From Sphingopyxis bauzanensis (GTDB lineage: Bacteria > Pseudomonadota > Alphaproteobacteria > Sphingomonadales > Sphingomonadaceae): 64,000 bases of DNA. How positions within the stretch are numbered: the stretch's first letter is position 1; each line of letters begins with the position of its first letter. A model generated the notes under the pieces. That model did not search any database, had not been told where the DNA came from, and saw only the letters and a program-made list of their open reading frames with translations. Shown here one piece after another: positions 7,648-16,446 of the stretch. The position numbers were made by a program, and so were the translations under genes. The stretch is from contig NZ_NISK01000002.1 of the NCBI RefSeq assembly GCF_002205675.1, positions 1 to 64,000 of the forward strand, written 5' to 3'.

Positions 7648-8958
7648 CTACTTCCAGAGATAATTTTCGGACGAGGGGTTAAGATGGGCAAACCGGCTTC
7701 GGACCTCGTTCAGCGGCAAGACGTCTGCCACGCCCCCGGTTCTCGAAGCGTCCACTTGGAGCTGCCGCTTAATTTCCAGGCGCGCGATTTGGTTGCGATG
7801 CACCTCGTCGGGCCCGTCCGCCAACCGCAGCAGACGCGCATTGGCATAGGCGGCCGTCAGCAAATGGTCATTACTCGTCCCACCGCCGCCAAACATCTGG
7901 ATCGCCCAATCGACGATCGTGCAGGCCGCATTGGGCGCCGCAACCTTGATCATCGCGATTTCAGCTTTCGCTTCCTTGTTGCCGACCGTGTCCATCAGAT
8001 GGGCCGCGCGCAAAGTCAGGAGCCGCGTCTGTTCGATCAGGATACGTGCGTCGGCGATCCTCTCGAGCGTCACGCCCTGCTGCGCCAGGGGCATCCCGAA
8101 CGGCACGCGAACCGTAGCGCGCCGACACATGCGCTCCAATATGCGCTCGCACATTCCGATCAGGCGCATGCAGTGGTGAATACGGCCTGGCCCGAGCCGC
8201 CCTTGCGCGATCTCGAATCCTCGGCCTTCGCCAAGCAGAATATTGTCGGCAGGGACGCGGACATTGTCGAATACGACCTCGGCCGCGCGGTCGGGTACGC
8301 CGTAAAAGCCGAAAACCGGCAACGGACGAACGACATCTACGCCGGGCGCCGATTTGGGGACGAGGATCATCGATTGCTGGCGATGGCGGTCGGCGCCCTC
8401 GGGATCGGTCTTGCCCATGAAAATGATGATTTCGCAGCGCGGGTCGGTCGCGCCAGTCGTGTACCATTTACGCCCGTTTATTATATAATCATCGCCATCT
8501 CGTATGATCGAACTGCCGATATTGGTCGCGTCCGACGACGCGACTGCCGGTTCGGTCATCGCGAAGGAGGACCGGATTTCTCCGGCCATCAACGGCGCCA
8601 GCCAGCGCGCCTTTTGAGCCTCGGTTCCGTAGCGAAGGATCGTTTCCATGTTGCCCGTATCGGGGGCGGAGCAATTGAAAACTTCCGGCGCCATGAGCGA
8701 GCGCCCCATGACTTCACAAAGCGACGCATATTCGAGATTGCCGAGCGGGACGCCCGTATCCCCTGCCCCGTGCCAGAGATTCCATAAGCCTTGGCGGCGC
8801 GCGACGAGCTTGAGTTCCTCGATAATCGGAAAGACCGCCCACGGCCCCAGCGTCTCGGACTGCCGGTAAAATTCGGCCTCGCTGGGGTAGATGTGGGTGG
8901 CCATGAAATCCTCAAGATCGGATTTCAGCGCGCGGACACGGTCAGACATCTCGTACAT
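7648..8958 (-). CDS. Acyl-CoA dehydrogenase (ACAD10/11-like)
   Basis: A 436-residue flavin dehydrogenase of the ACAD11 type, longer than the paired ACADs elsewhere on the island. Visible motifs are [17 protein letters not shown] (FAD/substrate region, about 131-147), [11 protein letters not shown], the C-terminal [12 protein letters not shown], and [17 protein letters not shown], the usual ACAD11 ending. It should introduce the alpha-beta double bond in an acyl-CoA, probably as a homo-oligomer. It lies between the receptor terminator (8993-9024) and the downstream unit. Only about 35 bp separates that terminator from this start, so expression may depend on read-through. Confidence 0.88.
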   Translation of the reverse strand: MYEMSDRVRALKSDLEDFMATHIYPSEAEFYRQSETLGPWAVFPIIEELKLVARRQGLWNLWHGAGDTGVPLGNLEYASLCEVMGRSLMAPEVFNCSAPDTGNMETILRYGTEAQKARWLAPLMAGEIRSSFAMTEPAVASSDATNIGSSIIRDGDDYIINGRKWYTTGATDPRCEIIIFMGKTDPEGADRHRQQSMILVPKSAPGVDVVRPLPVFGFYGVPDRAAEVVFDNVRVPADNILLGEGRGFEIAQGRLGPGRIHHCMRLIGMCERILERMCRRATVRVPFGMPLAQQGVTLERIADARILIEQTRLLTLRAAHLMDTVGNKEAKAEIAMIKVAAPNAACTIVDWAIQMFGGGGTSNDHLLTAAYANARLLRLADGPDEVHRNQIARLEIKRQLQVDASRTGGVADVLPLNEVRSRFAHLNPSSENYLWK

Positions 8959-8992
8959 TAAAATTCCTCAGCGGGGGCTCGTCGGGCGATAT

Positions 8993-9024
8993 AAAAAAGG
9001 GCGGCTGCCCATCGCCAGCCGCCC
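8993..9024 (-). terminator. Rho-independent terminator after the TonB-dependent receptor
   Basis: A 9-bp perfect stem GGGCGGCTG / CAGCCGCCC (8999-9007 and 9016-9024) with an 8-nt loop. On the minus strand it is followed by a run of six T (8998-8993). It sits 26 bp after the receptor stop codon and directly ahead of the acyl-CoA dehydrogenase gene. Confidence 0.9.
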
Positions 9025-9049
9025 TCAGTCAAGCCCCCTGGCTTAAAGC

Positions 9050-11395
9050 TTACTTGCCACCGAACGCGATCCGCACTTCGACCCCGACAGTCCGCGGCTC
9101 GCCGAGAAACGCGAGGTTGTATCCAAGGCTGCCATCGAAATCGAGCGCGTTGGTCCGATAGGTTTTGTCGAGAAGATTCTTGCCCCACAGCGCGATCTCC
9201 ACGTTCGGCTCGCTGTTCAGCGAATAGGCGAGGCGTCCTTCGAGAAGGCCGTAGGCCTTCTGGCTTGTCGTCGCCTGATCCAAGGCCTGGCCGCGAAAAA
9301 ACACATCGTCTTGCCACCGCCAAGCCGCGTAAAGGCTGAGATCTCCATTACCGAGCGGAGTACTGTATTTTCCGCTAACGGTATATTGCCACTCGGGCAC
9401 CGGAAACGGCTCGTTGGAACGGTCGTTACCATTCGCCTCCACGAAGCGGGTATATTCGGTATGCGTCCAGGCGCCGCTCGCGTTGAGGGTCAACTCCGGG
9501 GTCGGCTGCCACGTGAGTTCGGCCTCGCCTCCGTAGATTTTTCCCTTGGCCGCGTTGTTGATCACGGTCACGATCGTGTTGTTGACGACGATCAGGCTGC
9601 TCTTTTGGATATCGCTGTAGTCAGTGTAATAGCCTGCCAGGTTGAGCCGCACCTTGCGGTCGAAGAGGTCTCCCTTGAAGCCGATTTCATAGTCAGTTGC
9701 GGTCTCGGGATCGAACGCAATATAGGGGTTGGCGCCGCCGCTGCTACCGCCGCGCACATTAAAGCCTCCGCCGCGGAAGCTGCTCGAGGTCTTGGCGTAA
9801 AGCAGAATGTCCGGCGTTGCCTGCCAGTCGATACTTGCAAGGTAGGAAGGCTTCTTCGAGCTAAGATCGAAGGGCGCAGAGCAAATCGCCGGGTCGGGCC
9901 GGACAACGATCGGCACCACGCATCCAAGCGCGTTGGCGCTGCGGATGTCTACGTCTTGGGTAACCTTGGTGTAGCGGAAACCACCGGTGACCTTGAGCGT
10001 GTCGGTGAGCGCGTAATTCGCTTGCGCAAATCCTGCATAGCTTTCGTTGGTGACGTAATAGTTCGCAAAGCTCGGGCTCGCAGGATTGATCAATCCGAGT
10101 TGCTTTGTCTGGCTTCCCTCCCACCCATGTTCGTGGCTGTAAAAACCGCCGGCGATGAGTTCGAGATTGCCGATGCTGGCAAGAAGCTGCACTTCCTGCG
10201 TGAACTGGTCCGAATAGACGAAATTACGCGGCCGCACGATTTCGAACCGCGACTGATCATAGTCCTGCTGGTCGTTTCGCGCCGTGTTGCGATAACCGGT
10301 GATTGAACGAAGCGTCACATCACCAAGGTCGAGGCTGACATCTCCCGAGAAGCCGTAAATTTCAAGATAAGCAAATACCCGCTCGACGCCTTTGGTGTCG
10401 TATCGATTTCCAGCCGGGAACATGTCAGCCTGGAGAAGATTATAAGCGGTTGTATAATTCGCTACGGTCCGGGTTAGCCCGAGTTGTGCGACCGCCTGAT
10501 TAAGCGCCGAAGCAAGACCGTTGAGCGGCGCTCCCGATGGGCTGAACGCGAGCGGATTGAGGCGCGTTACGCGCGAAACCGAGCCGTTCGAGGTCAGCTT
10601 GCTATAATCGGCGGTCAAAAAGACACTGAGATTCTCGGTCGGCTCGGCGAGAACAGACAGCCGGGCGGCGCGGTCATATTGGTCGCCTAGCTTCTGGCCG
10701 ATCGCATTGCGGCCATAGCCGTCCTTGGTGGCGATCTGGCCGGCAAAGCGGACACCGAGTACGCCATCGATGAGCGGCGCGCCCACCGCGGCCGTCAGTT
10801 GCATTGTGCCGAGATTGCCCGCCGAGCCCTGGAAATAACCACCAGCCTCCGACAAGTCGGGCCGTTTTGTCCGGAGCAATAGTGCGCCGCCGGTGGTATT
10901 CTTGCCGAACAGCGTGCCCTGCGGTCCTTTAAGAACCTGTACCTGATCGACATCGAGAAAAGCCGAACGCAAGCCGATCTGGCGCGGTAGATTGATTTCG
11001 TTGAGATAGACCGCCACCGACGGATCGGTCACCAGAAGTGAATCCGCCTGCGTCTGGCCACGTATCGCGATATTCGCCGTGCTCGGACCGCCATTCCCGG
11101 TCGTGATCGACATGGCCGGCGCGAGCCCCTGCAGATCCTTGATGCCGCGAACCGACGAATCCGTCAGCTGCTCGGTGCCCACCACGGTTATCGCAAGTGG
11201 AACCTTCTGTACACTTTCCGAAACGCGCCGCGCCGTAACGACAATATCTTCGACGCCTCCGCTCTGGGGCCGATCGTCGGTCGCAGCATCCTGCGTCGCT
11301 GGCTCCTGCCCGTCCGCCTGAAAGGCGAAACCGGGCGTCGAAACCGACAGCGCCGAGACCGACGCTGCAAGCAGCAACAATTTGGATGTTCTCAT
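9050..11395 (-). CDS. TonB-dependent outer-membrane receptor
   Basis: A 781-residue precursor with a signal peptide (MRTSKLLLLAASVSALSVST, cleavage near GFAFQA), a TonB box/plug region (DIVVTARRVSESVQKVPLAI), the plug motif VLKGPQGTLFGKNTTGGA, and a beta-barrel ending in VGVEVRIAFGGK. Such receptors pull large or hydrophobic substrates across the outer membrane using TonB energy. In sphingomonads they are often linked to degradation genes for poorly soluble compounds. ATG 11395 is preceded by GGGAGGAGAGGATC, an excellent ribosome binding site. It is followed by a strong terminator. It is the best candidate for the pathway's uptake system; the ligand is unknown. Confidence 0.93.
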   Translation of the reverse strand: MRTSKLLLLAASVSALSVSTPGFAFQADGQEPATQDAATDDRPQSGGVEDIVVTARRVSESVQKVPLAITVVGTEQLTDSSVRGIKDLQGLAPAMSITTGNGGPSTANIAIRGQTQADSLLVTDPSVAVYLNEINLPRQIGLRSAFLDVDQVQVLKGPQGTLFGKNTTGGALLLRTKRPDLSEAGGYFQGSAGNLGTMQLTAAVGAPLIDGVLGVRFAGQIATKDGYGRNAIGQKLGDQYDRAARLSVLAEPTENLSVFLTADYSKLTSNGSVSRVTRLNPLAFSPSGAPLNGLASALNQAVAQLGLTRTVANYTTAYNLLQADMFPAGNRYDTKGVERVFAYLEIYGFSGDVSLDLGDVTLRSITGYRNTARNDQQDYDQSRFEIVRPRNFVYSDQFTQEVQLLASIGNLELIAGGFYSHEHGWEGSQTKQLGLINPASPSFANYYVTNESYAGFAQANYALTDTLKVTGGFRYTKVTQDVDIRSANALGCVVPIVVRPDPAICSAPFDLSSKKPSYLASIDWQATPDILLYAKTSSSFRGGGFNVRGGSSGGANPYIAFDPETATDYEIGFKGDLFDRKVRLNLAGYYTDYSDIQKSSLIVVNNTIVTVINNAAKGKIYGGEAELTWQPTPELTLNASGAWTHTEYTRFVEANGNDRSNEPFPVPEWQYTVSGKYSTPLGNGDLSLYAAWRWQDDVFFRGQALDQATTSQKAYGLLEGRLAYSLNSEPNVEIALWGKNLLDKTYRTNALDFDGSLGYNLAFLGEPRTVGVEVRIAFGGK

Positions 11396-11456
11396 GATCC
11401 TCTCCTCCCAGATTATATTTATTTCCGGGTTGCAGTTTAAAGCTTTTCGTCGGCGG

Positions 11457-11470
11457 CCAGTCCTGACTGG
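11457..11470. promoter_or_regulatory. 14-bp palindrome upstream of the receptor (candidate operator)
   Basis: CCAGTC-CT-GACTGG is a perfect inverted repeat about 60 bp upstream of the receptor start, in a divergent intergenic region. The position suits repressor or activator control. I did not see a second copy in an intergenic region of the window. Confidence 0.45.
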
Positions 11471-11716
11471 ATACGGGCCTTTGTGTTCGCCGCTGCCTCC
11501 CATTGGCCGGAATAATCCCGGCACCAGCGTCATATATTGAATGACCGTCACAATCACAAACGCCGATACGGCTCCATTTATGCGCTTCGTTCCGCGCAAT
11601 TGCGCAGACCGCATTGATCGACAGCAGGCTCGCTGCCTCAGGGCATTGATTGCGATCCTCTTTCACTTAAAATGTACGCGCTGCTCGCCAAGAGCCTCCA
11701 GCAAGGCAAAAGAGAT

Positions 11717-11746
11717 GGGATCGCATCTGCTTTCGAGATGCGACCC
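11717..11746. promoter_or_regulatory. Hairpin in the leader of the gene at 11801
   Basis: TCGCATCT / AGATGCGA forms an 8-bp stem with loop GCTTTCG, extended by GGG/CCC around one bulged base. It lies 55 bp before ATG 11801 and has no T-run, so it is more likely a leader structure or protein site than a terminator. Confidence 0.4.
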
Positions 11747-11800
11747 TTCAAGCGCAGCTCGGCATCGGATCGGCGAGTCGCCACTGCAAGGATAGATCTC

Positions 11801-12151
11801 ATGACGAAACAACTCTTCATGATCATTACCGAGGCACCCTCCGCTGAAGAAGAAGCGGCCTTCGAAACATGGTACGTCGATCGCCACATGCCTGACGTTC
11901 TCGCGGTACCCGGCTTCACGGCAGCGCAGCGCTTCAGGCTCGCGCCCGGGCCGGACGAAGACAATGCACCAGCAAGATTCCTGACGATCTACGAAATGGA
12001 AACCGACGATCGGGCGGCGGTCATGGCCGAAGTGCGTCGCCGCGCGGGCACTCCAAAAATGCCGCTTTATCCCGGTGAACGGAAATCTCCTGCGGCGACA
12101 ATGTTTGCCGAAGCCGTTACGGCCCGGATGGCGGCGCCAGAGCGGGAGTAG
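11801..12151 (+). CDS. DUF4286/EthD-like small dimeric alpha-beta barrel protein
   Basis: A 116-residue protein (MTKQLFMIITEAPSAEEEAA) with the ferredoxin-like pattern of EthD/DUF4286 proteins: an N-terminal strand, FETWYVDRHMPDVLAVPGFT (about 23-42), and LTIYEMETDD. Small proteins of this family accompany degradation genes and may bind intermediates or act as accessory oxygenases or isomerases; no reaction can be assigned. ATG 11801 is preceded by AAGGA. It is divergent from the receptor and convergent with the alcohol dehydrogenase. Confidence 0.7.
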   Translation: MTKQLFMIITEAPSAEEEAAFETWYVDRHMPDVLAVPGFTAAQRFRLAPGPDEDNAPARFLTIYEMETDDRAAVMAEVRRRAGTPKMPLYPGERKSPAATMFAEAVTARMAAPERE

Positions 12152-12204
12152 CCGTTGCGATCAATCGACCGCGACCGGCACAAATGCACGATGAGGATAG
12201 CCCG

Positions 12205-13299
12205 TCAGGCTTGGGCTAGAATGCTGACATGCAAGGCACGTTCGCCCGGAATTTCACCTGCAAGCGTCTTGATTCCCCGCTCGAGCAGATCGATCGGAAG
12301 GCTGTGCGTGTGCATGAGGCCCAGTGGCAAGCGCCCGCTTTCGATAACCCGGATTGCCTGTTGGGTTGCCCAATGACCCGAGGCAAGAACGCCGATCATC
12401 CTGATCTGCTTCATCATCAGCGTGTCGAGCGGAAACCCGTCCATGAGGCGTGAATCCTTAAGGCCGCTCAAGACAATCCGCCCCTTGTTACGCACCGCCT
12501 TGATCGCGTCGAGCACGGGTTCGAAGACATAGGGCGTCGTGTCGCATACGAGATCGACGCCGCGCCCGTTGGTAAGCTCGGCAATGCGGCCCGGTATATC
12601 TTCGTCCTCCGCGATCATCGTCACGGTCGCCCCGAGCTGGCGGGCGATGTCGAGCTTGAACGCGTCCGAGCGCAATCCCGTCACGATGATTTGCGATGCG
12701 CCCGCCTCGACCGCAGCGACGACGCACGCAAGCCCGCGTTGACCGCTGCCCAGAATGAGGACCGTCTCGCCGACTTGCAGTTCGCCATGCGCGAGGAGCC
12801 AGTCATAGCCTGCCGCGAGCGGGTTGAAGAGCAGTGCGTCTTCGATCGAGAGGCTGTCCGAAACGGGATATAATTTCGTGCGCGGCACGATCTCCATATA
12901 TTGTGCGAAACCACCCCATAGGCCGCTGCGCTCGTGCAGCGATCGAAATCCATAATAGAAGCTGTCGATGCATTTGGAGTCGGCCATGCAACCGCTGCAT
13001 GTCCCGCAGGGCGCGATGCCATGGACCGCGACGCGGTCCCCTTCTTTCAGGCCCCAGCGGCGCACGCCTTCGACATCGATCTTCGCAATACGGCCAACCG
13101 TCTCATGCCCCGGAATCACCGGATATGACATGATACCCGCGCGCGCCGTTCCGCCATGATACTGCTTGATGTCGCTGCCGCACATGCCGCAGCCTTCGAC
13201 GGCGAGGATCGCTCCGCCAGGAGGCGGATCGACGGGAACATCGAGTTCGCGGATCTCGATATTGTTGTCGCCCACGAGGACGGCTGCCTTGGCCTTCAA
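12205..13299 (-). CDS. Zinc-binding medium-chain alcohol dehydrogenase
   Basis: A 364-residue MDR enzyme. Catalytic zinc residues are in GCGMCGSD (about 36-43) and GHETVG (about 64-69). The structural-zinc cysteines are in CGTCSGCMADSKC, and the cofactor loop is LGSGQRGLA. It probably oxidises a secondary alcohol with NAD(P). No ATG fits the domain start; TTG 13299 (then KAKAAVLVGDNN) follows AGGAAGGGGACAGGCA, a strong ribosome binding site, and clears the upstream stop by 31 bp. It is downstream of the acyl-CoA ligase gene, probably in the same operon. Confidence 0.85.
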   Translation of the reverse strand: MKAKAAVLVGDNNIEIRELDVPVDPPPGGAILAVEGCGMCGSDIKQYHGGTARAGIMSYPVIPGHETVGRIAKIDVEGVRRWGLKEGDRVAVHGIAPCGTCSGCMADSKCIDSFYYGFRSLHERSGLWGGFAQYMEIVPRTKLYPVSDSLSIEDALLFNPLAAGYDWLLAHGELQVGETVLILGSGQRGLACVVAAVEAGASQIIVTGLRSDAFKLDIARQLGATVTMIAEDEDIPGRIAELTNGRGVDLVCDTTPYVFEPVLDAIKAVRNKGRIVLSGLKDSRLMDGFPLDTLMMKQIRMIGVLASGHWATQQAIRVIESGRLPLGLMHTHSLPIDLLERGIKTLAGEIPGERALHVSILAQA

Positions 13300-13330
13300 T
13301 GCCTGTCCCCTTCCTGCCACCGTGTCTCGC

Positions 13331-14944
13331 TCACCGCTTGGCGAGCTCGAAGCCTGCGTCTTCGCGATCCCAAGTCGCAGGAGTCCGGCCCTCGTCGCGC
13401 AACTGATATTTAAGAACGCGCCCGACGGGATTGCGAGGCAATTCGTCGCGAAACTCGATATAACGCGGCACCGCAAAATAGGGGACCCGGTCCGCGCACC
13501 AAGAGCACATCTCCGCCTCGGTCATCTTGCTTTCGCCATTAAGAACGATCGTGGCTTTCACATCGTCCTCGGCGCTTTCGGACAAGACCGAGTGGATTGC
13601 GACATCGACGATATCGGGGTGGCCGCGAAACGCCCGTTCGAGTTCGAAGCTCGAAATATTCTCGCCGCGTCGACGCAGATAATCCTTCTTGCGGTCGACA
13701 AAATAGAAATAGCCGTCTTCGTCGATCGAGCCGATGTCCCCGCTGTGGAGCCAGAGATTCTTCATGATCCGAAGGGTCTCTTCGGGCCGTCCCCAATAAC
13801 CCTCGAACATGACGTGCGGATAGCGGGGACGAATGATGATCTCGCCGGGCGTTCCGACCGGCACGTCATTGTCTTCGTCATCGACGATCCGAACTTCGAA
13901 GCTTGGATCAACCTTGCCCGAAGAACCGGGCTTGGGAAAATCGTCGTCGTGCAAGCTTGTAACCGGACTCGCTTCGGTCAAACCGTAAACATTGCTCCCG
14001 GTGACCTTGACGCCGAAGCGCGTCCGCCACTTCTCACGGACTTCTGGCGGGAAGGGAGAGCCACGAATGGCTCGGAGTTGTCCAAAGCACCGCTTCTGCG
14101 CCTCATTGTCGGGCGCATCGGCGACGAATGCGAGCATCGATCCCAGCAGATTCGCCAGCGTTGCCCCGCTGCGTTCGATTTCGGGCCAGAAGTTGCTGAC
14201 CGAAAAGCGGGGGTAAAGGACGCCGCGGCTGAACGTCATCGCCGACGCCAAGACCGTCGCGGCTAGCGCATTGAGGTGAAAGAGGGGCAGCGGCGACCAG
14301 CTGATGTCGTCCTTGGTGCGCTTGCCGTTGATGACGGCGTTGCGTGAAAGATTGCACACATAATTGTGACTGATAATGCAGCCCTTCGAGGGCCCGGTCG
14401 TACCGCCAGTGTAGATCAGCATCGAGATATCCGAATATTTGTTCGGATCGGCTACGGGATCTTCGCTTCCGAGAATGTCGTCGAAGCGCTTGAGGTTCAA
14501 TCCTTCGGCCGCGAGCGGCGCGTCGCCCCGCTGGATGACGGTGTGGACCAGCGGCAGCTCGTCTTTGATTAGGGCAAGGCGATCGGCATAATCCGGCTCG
14601 ACAAACACCACTTCAACACCGGCATCGGCGAATTGATGGCGCAGATACTCGCCCTTGTACGCGGCGTTTACCGGAACATAGACGGCGCCGATCTTGTTCG
14701 CTGCGAACCAAATCAAAATCGCCTCGACGCTCGTGTCGAGAAGCGTACCGACCCGGTCACCCTGCTTGACCCCGAGAGCGAGCAGACCATTGGCGAGACG
14801 GGTCGACGCAGAATCGATATCGGCATAGCTATATTGGATGCCGCTGAAATCGAGGAAAATGCGCTCTGGCGCCTCCTTAACCGCGGCGGCGAGAACGCCG
14901 GTCACCGTTTGCTGGGGGGGCTTGATCGGATCTGGGTGGGTCAT
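13331..14944 (-). CDS. Acyl-CoA ligase (AMP-binding)
   Basis: A 537-residue class I adenylate-forming enzyme. The ATP loop reads IYTGGTTGPSKG (about 178-189), followed by YGLTEASPVTS, the hinge region FYFVDRKKDYLRRRGENIS, and the C-terminal lysine motif NPVGRVLKYQLR. It should activate a carboxylic acid as an acyl-adenylate and then as its CoA thioester. It is one of three such ligases on the island, consistent with several carboxylate entry points or ring-opening products. The alcohol dehydrogenase follows 31 bp downstream, and the amidohydrolase ends 174 bp upstream. Confidence 0.92.
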   Translation of the reverse strand: MTHPDPIKPPQQTVTGVLAAAVKEAPERIFLDFSGIQYSYADIDSASTRLANGLLALGVKQGDRVGTLLDTSVEAILIWFAANKIGAVYVPVNAAYKGEYLRHQFADAGVEVVFVEPDYADRLALIKDELPLVHTVIQRGDAPLAAEGLNLKRFDDILGSEDPVADPNKYSDISMLIYTGGTTGPSKGCIISHNYVCNLSRNAVINGKRTKDDISWSPLPLFHLNALAATVLASAMTFSRGVLYPRFSVSNFWPEIERSGATLANLLGSMLAFVADAPDNEAQKRCFGQLRAIRGSPFPPEVREKWRTRFGVKVTGSNVYGLTEASPVTSLHDDDFPKPGSSGKVDPSFEVRIVDDEDNDVPVGTPGEIIIRPRYPHVMFEGYWGRPEETLRIMKNLWLHSGDIGSIDEDGYFYFVDRKKDYLRRRGENISSFELERAFRGHPDIVDVAIHSVLSESAEDDVKATIVLNGESKMTEAEMCSWCADRVPYFAVPRYIEFRDELPRNPVGRVLKYQLRDEGRTPATWDREDAGFELAKR

Positions 14945-15050
14945 TTCTCATTTCCTGCGGGCGTGCGATTAATCGCTTCTGCCTAGCGTCAGCCCGGTGC
15001 CGACAACATGGCGACACCTTTGGCTTTGCGACGCTATTTCACATAAATCG

Positions 15051-15107
15051 CCGCGATCGGGGTGGAGGAGAGCCATTCGGACTTCACGAGCCCGCCCCCG
15101 ATCGCGG
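15051..15107. repeat. 12-bp inverted repeat between the amidohydrolase and ligase genes
   Basis: CCGCGATCGGGG (15051-15062) is perfectly inverted as CCCCGATCGCGG (15096-15107), with a 33-nt loop. It begins 12 bp after the amidohydrolase stop on the minus strand. There is no T-run. It could weaken read-through or be a looped protein-binding site upstream of the ligase. Confidence 0.5.
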
Positions 15108-15118
15108 CTAAAGACTGT

Positions 15119-16414
15119 TCAGACGGTTGACAGCATCTTCTGCACGTCGCCCGACGTGATCGGCTTGCCGGGCTCCCACTTGGGAGCAAGGCCGCCAAGC
15201 GAGGCCTGTTCGGACGTATCGACGCCCTTGGCGGCCGCCTGGGCGCGCAATGCGCCGACCGTGCAATTTTCGCGCCCAAGCAGCGGAAATGGATCATAGC
15301 TGTAGAAGTGCATCGCATTGCCGTGCGTGATCTTGTCGATCTCGTCCTTCGAAAAATCCTTCACCCCGCGCCAGACTTCCTCGGGCGATAGCGGCCACAC
15401 GCAATCTGAATGCGGGTAGTCGCATTCCCACGCGATATTATCGATGCCGATCGCGTGGCGGTTCACCAGACCAAAATTATCCTCGATAAAACAGGTCAAG
15501 AAATGGCGCCGGAAAATTTCGGTGGGCGTCAGCCCGCCGAGGTTAAGGTTCGTCCACGCGCTATGCTGCCTTACCGTAGTCTCCGCGCGCTCGAGGAAGT
15601 AGGGAACCCAGCCGATGCTGCCTTCCGACAGCGCAATCTTGAGATCGGGAAAGTCCTTCCAGAAAGACGCAAAGAGCCAGTCTGCCGCGCTGTTGGCGAT
15701 CGAGATCGGCATCGAGGTGATCCACGAGCTGATTGGCGACAGGTCCGACGCGTGAGCCGCATGAGACCCGGTTCCGATATGAGCCGACAGAACGACCTTG
15801 TTATCGTTGCACAGCTCCCACAACGGCCGCCATTGCTCGTCGTGCAGGCTCGGCAGGCCGATCATTGCCGGATTGTCTGGAAAACTGCACGAATGCACGC
15901 CGAGCGCGATCATCCGCTTCATTTCGGCAAGCGTCAGGTCGATGTCCCAAAGCGGCAAAAGCGCGAGCGGAATCATGCGGCCGGGATAGGGCCCGCACCA
16001 ATCCTGGACATGCCAATCATTATAGGCCTGGATCGTGGCGAGCGCGAGGCCCTTGTCGTTCTGCTTCAGAAACCGGACGCCGGCAAACCCCGGAAACTGG
16101 GGGAAGTTGATCGATCCGAGCACGCCATTCGCGTCCATATCGTCGATGCGCGCATGAATATCATACGTGCCCGCGCGCAGATGGTCGAACGACATGGGTT
16201 CCATCCCATATTCTTCCTTCGGACGGCCGACCACGGCGTTGAGTCCGAGGCCGGAGTTTTTCTTGCCCTCGATCACCCAAGCCTGACCATGTTCGGTCGT
16301 GACGACCTGCGGCTCCTGGCCCTTATATTTTGGCGAAATGTGCCGAACGAACATGTCGGGGGGTTCACAGACATGGTCGTCTACGCTCACGAGAATCATT
16401 TCGTCGATTTTCAT
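15119..16414 (-). CDS. Amidohydrolase family 2 (ACMSD-like) metal-dependent hydrolase
   Basis: A 431-residue TIM-barrel protein of the amidohydrolase-2 family, in which ACMSD-type decarboxylases and hydrolases occur. Motifs are VSVDDHVCEPPDMF (DxH-like metal site, about 9-22), LSAHIGTGSH (metal His, about 210-219), SEGSIGWVPYFLERAE, and ECDYPHSDCVWP (late acidic metal ligand). Proteins like this recur in sphingomonad degradation clusters with CoA genes. The substrate cannot be told: it might open a ring, cleave a C-C bond or decarboxylate. It follows the DUF2889 gene by 32 bp, probably in one transcript. Confidence 0.85.
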   Translation of the reverse strand: MKIDEMILVSVDDHVCEPPDMFVRHISPKYKGQEPQVVTTEHGQAWVIEGKKNSGLGLNAVVGRPKEEYGMEPMSFDHLRAGTYDIHARIDDMDANGVLGSINFPQFPGFAGVRFLKQNDKGLALATIQAYNDWHVQDWCGPYPGRMIPLALLPLWDIDLTLAEMKRMIALGVHSCSFPDNPAMIGLPSLHDEQWRPLWELCNDNKVVLSAHIGTGSHAAHASDLSPISSWITSMPISIANSAADWLFASFWKDFPDLKIALSEGSIGWVPYFLERAETTVRQHSAWTNLNLGGLTPTEIFRRHFLTCFIEDNFGLVNRHAIGIDNIAWECDYPHSDCVWPLSPEEVWRGVKDFSKDEIDKITHGNAMHFYSYDPFPLLGRENCTVGALRAQAAAKGVDTSEQASLGGLAPKWEPGKPITSGDVQKMLSTV

Positions 16415-16446
16415 CGGTGCCTCTCCACTTGTTTGAACATGGTCTA

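Larger units (their letters stand above)
11396..11800. other. Divergent promoter region between the receptor and the DUF4286/EthD-like gene
   Basis: This is 405 bp without a gene. It contains the palindrome at 11457-11470 and the hairpin at 11717-11746. It must hold the promoters of the receptor (leftward) and probably of the small gene at 11801 (rightward). No -35/-10 pair stands out. Confidence 0.55.
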
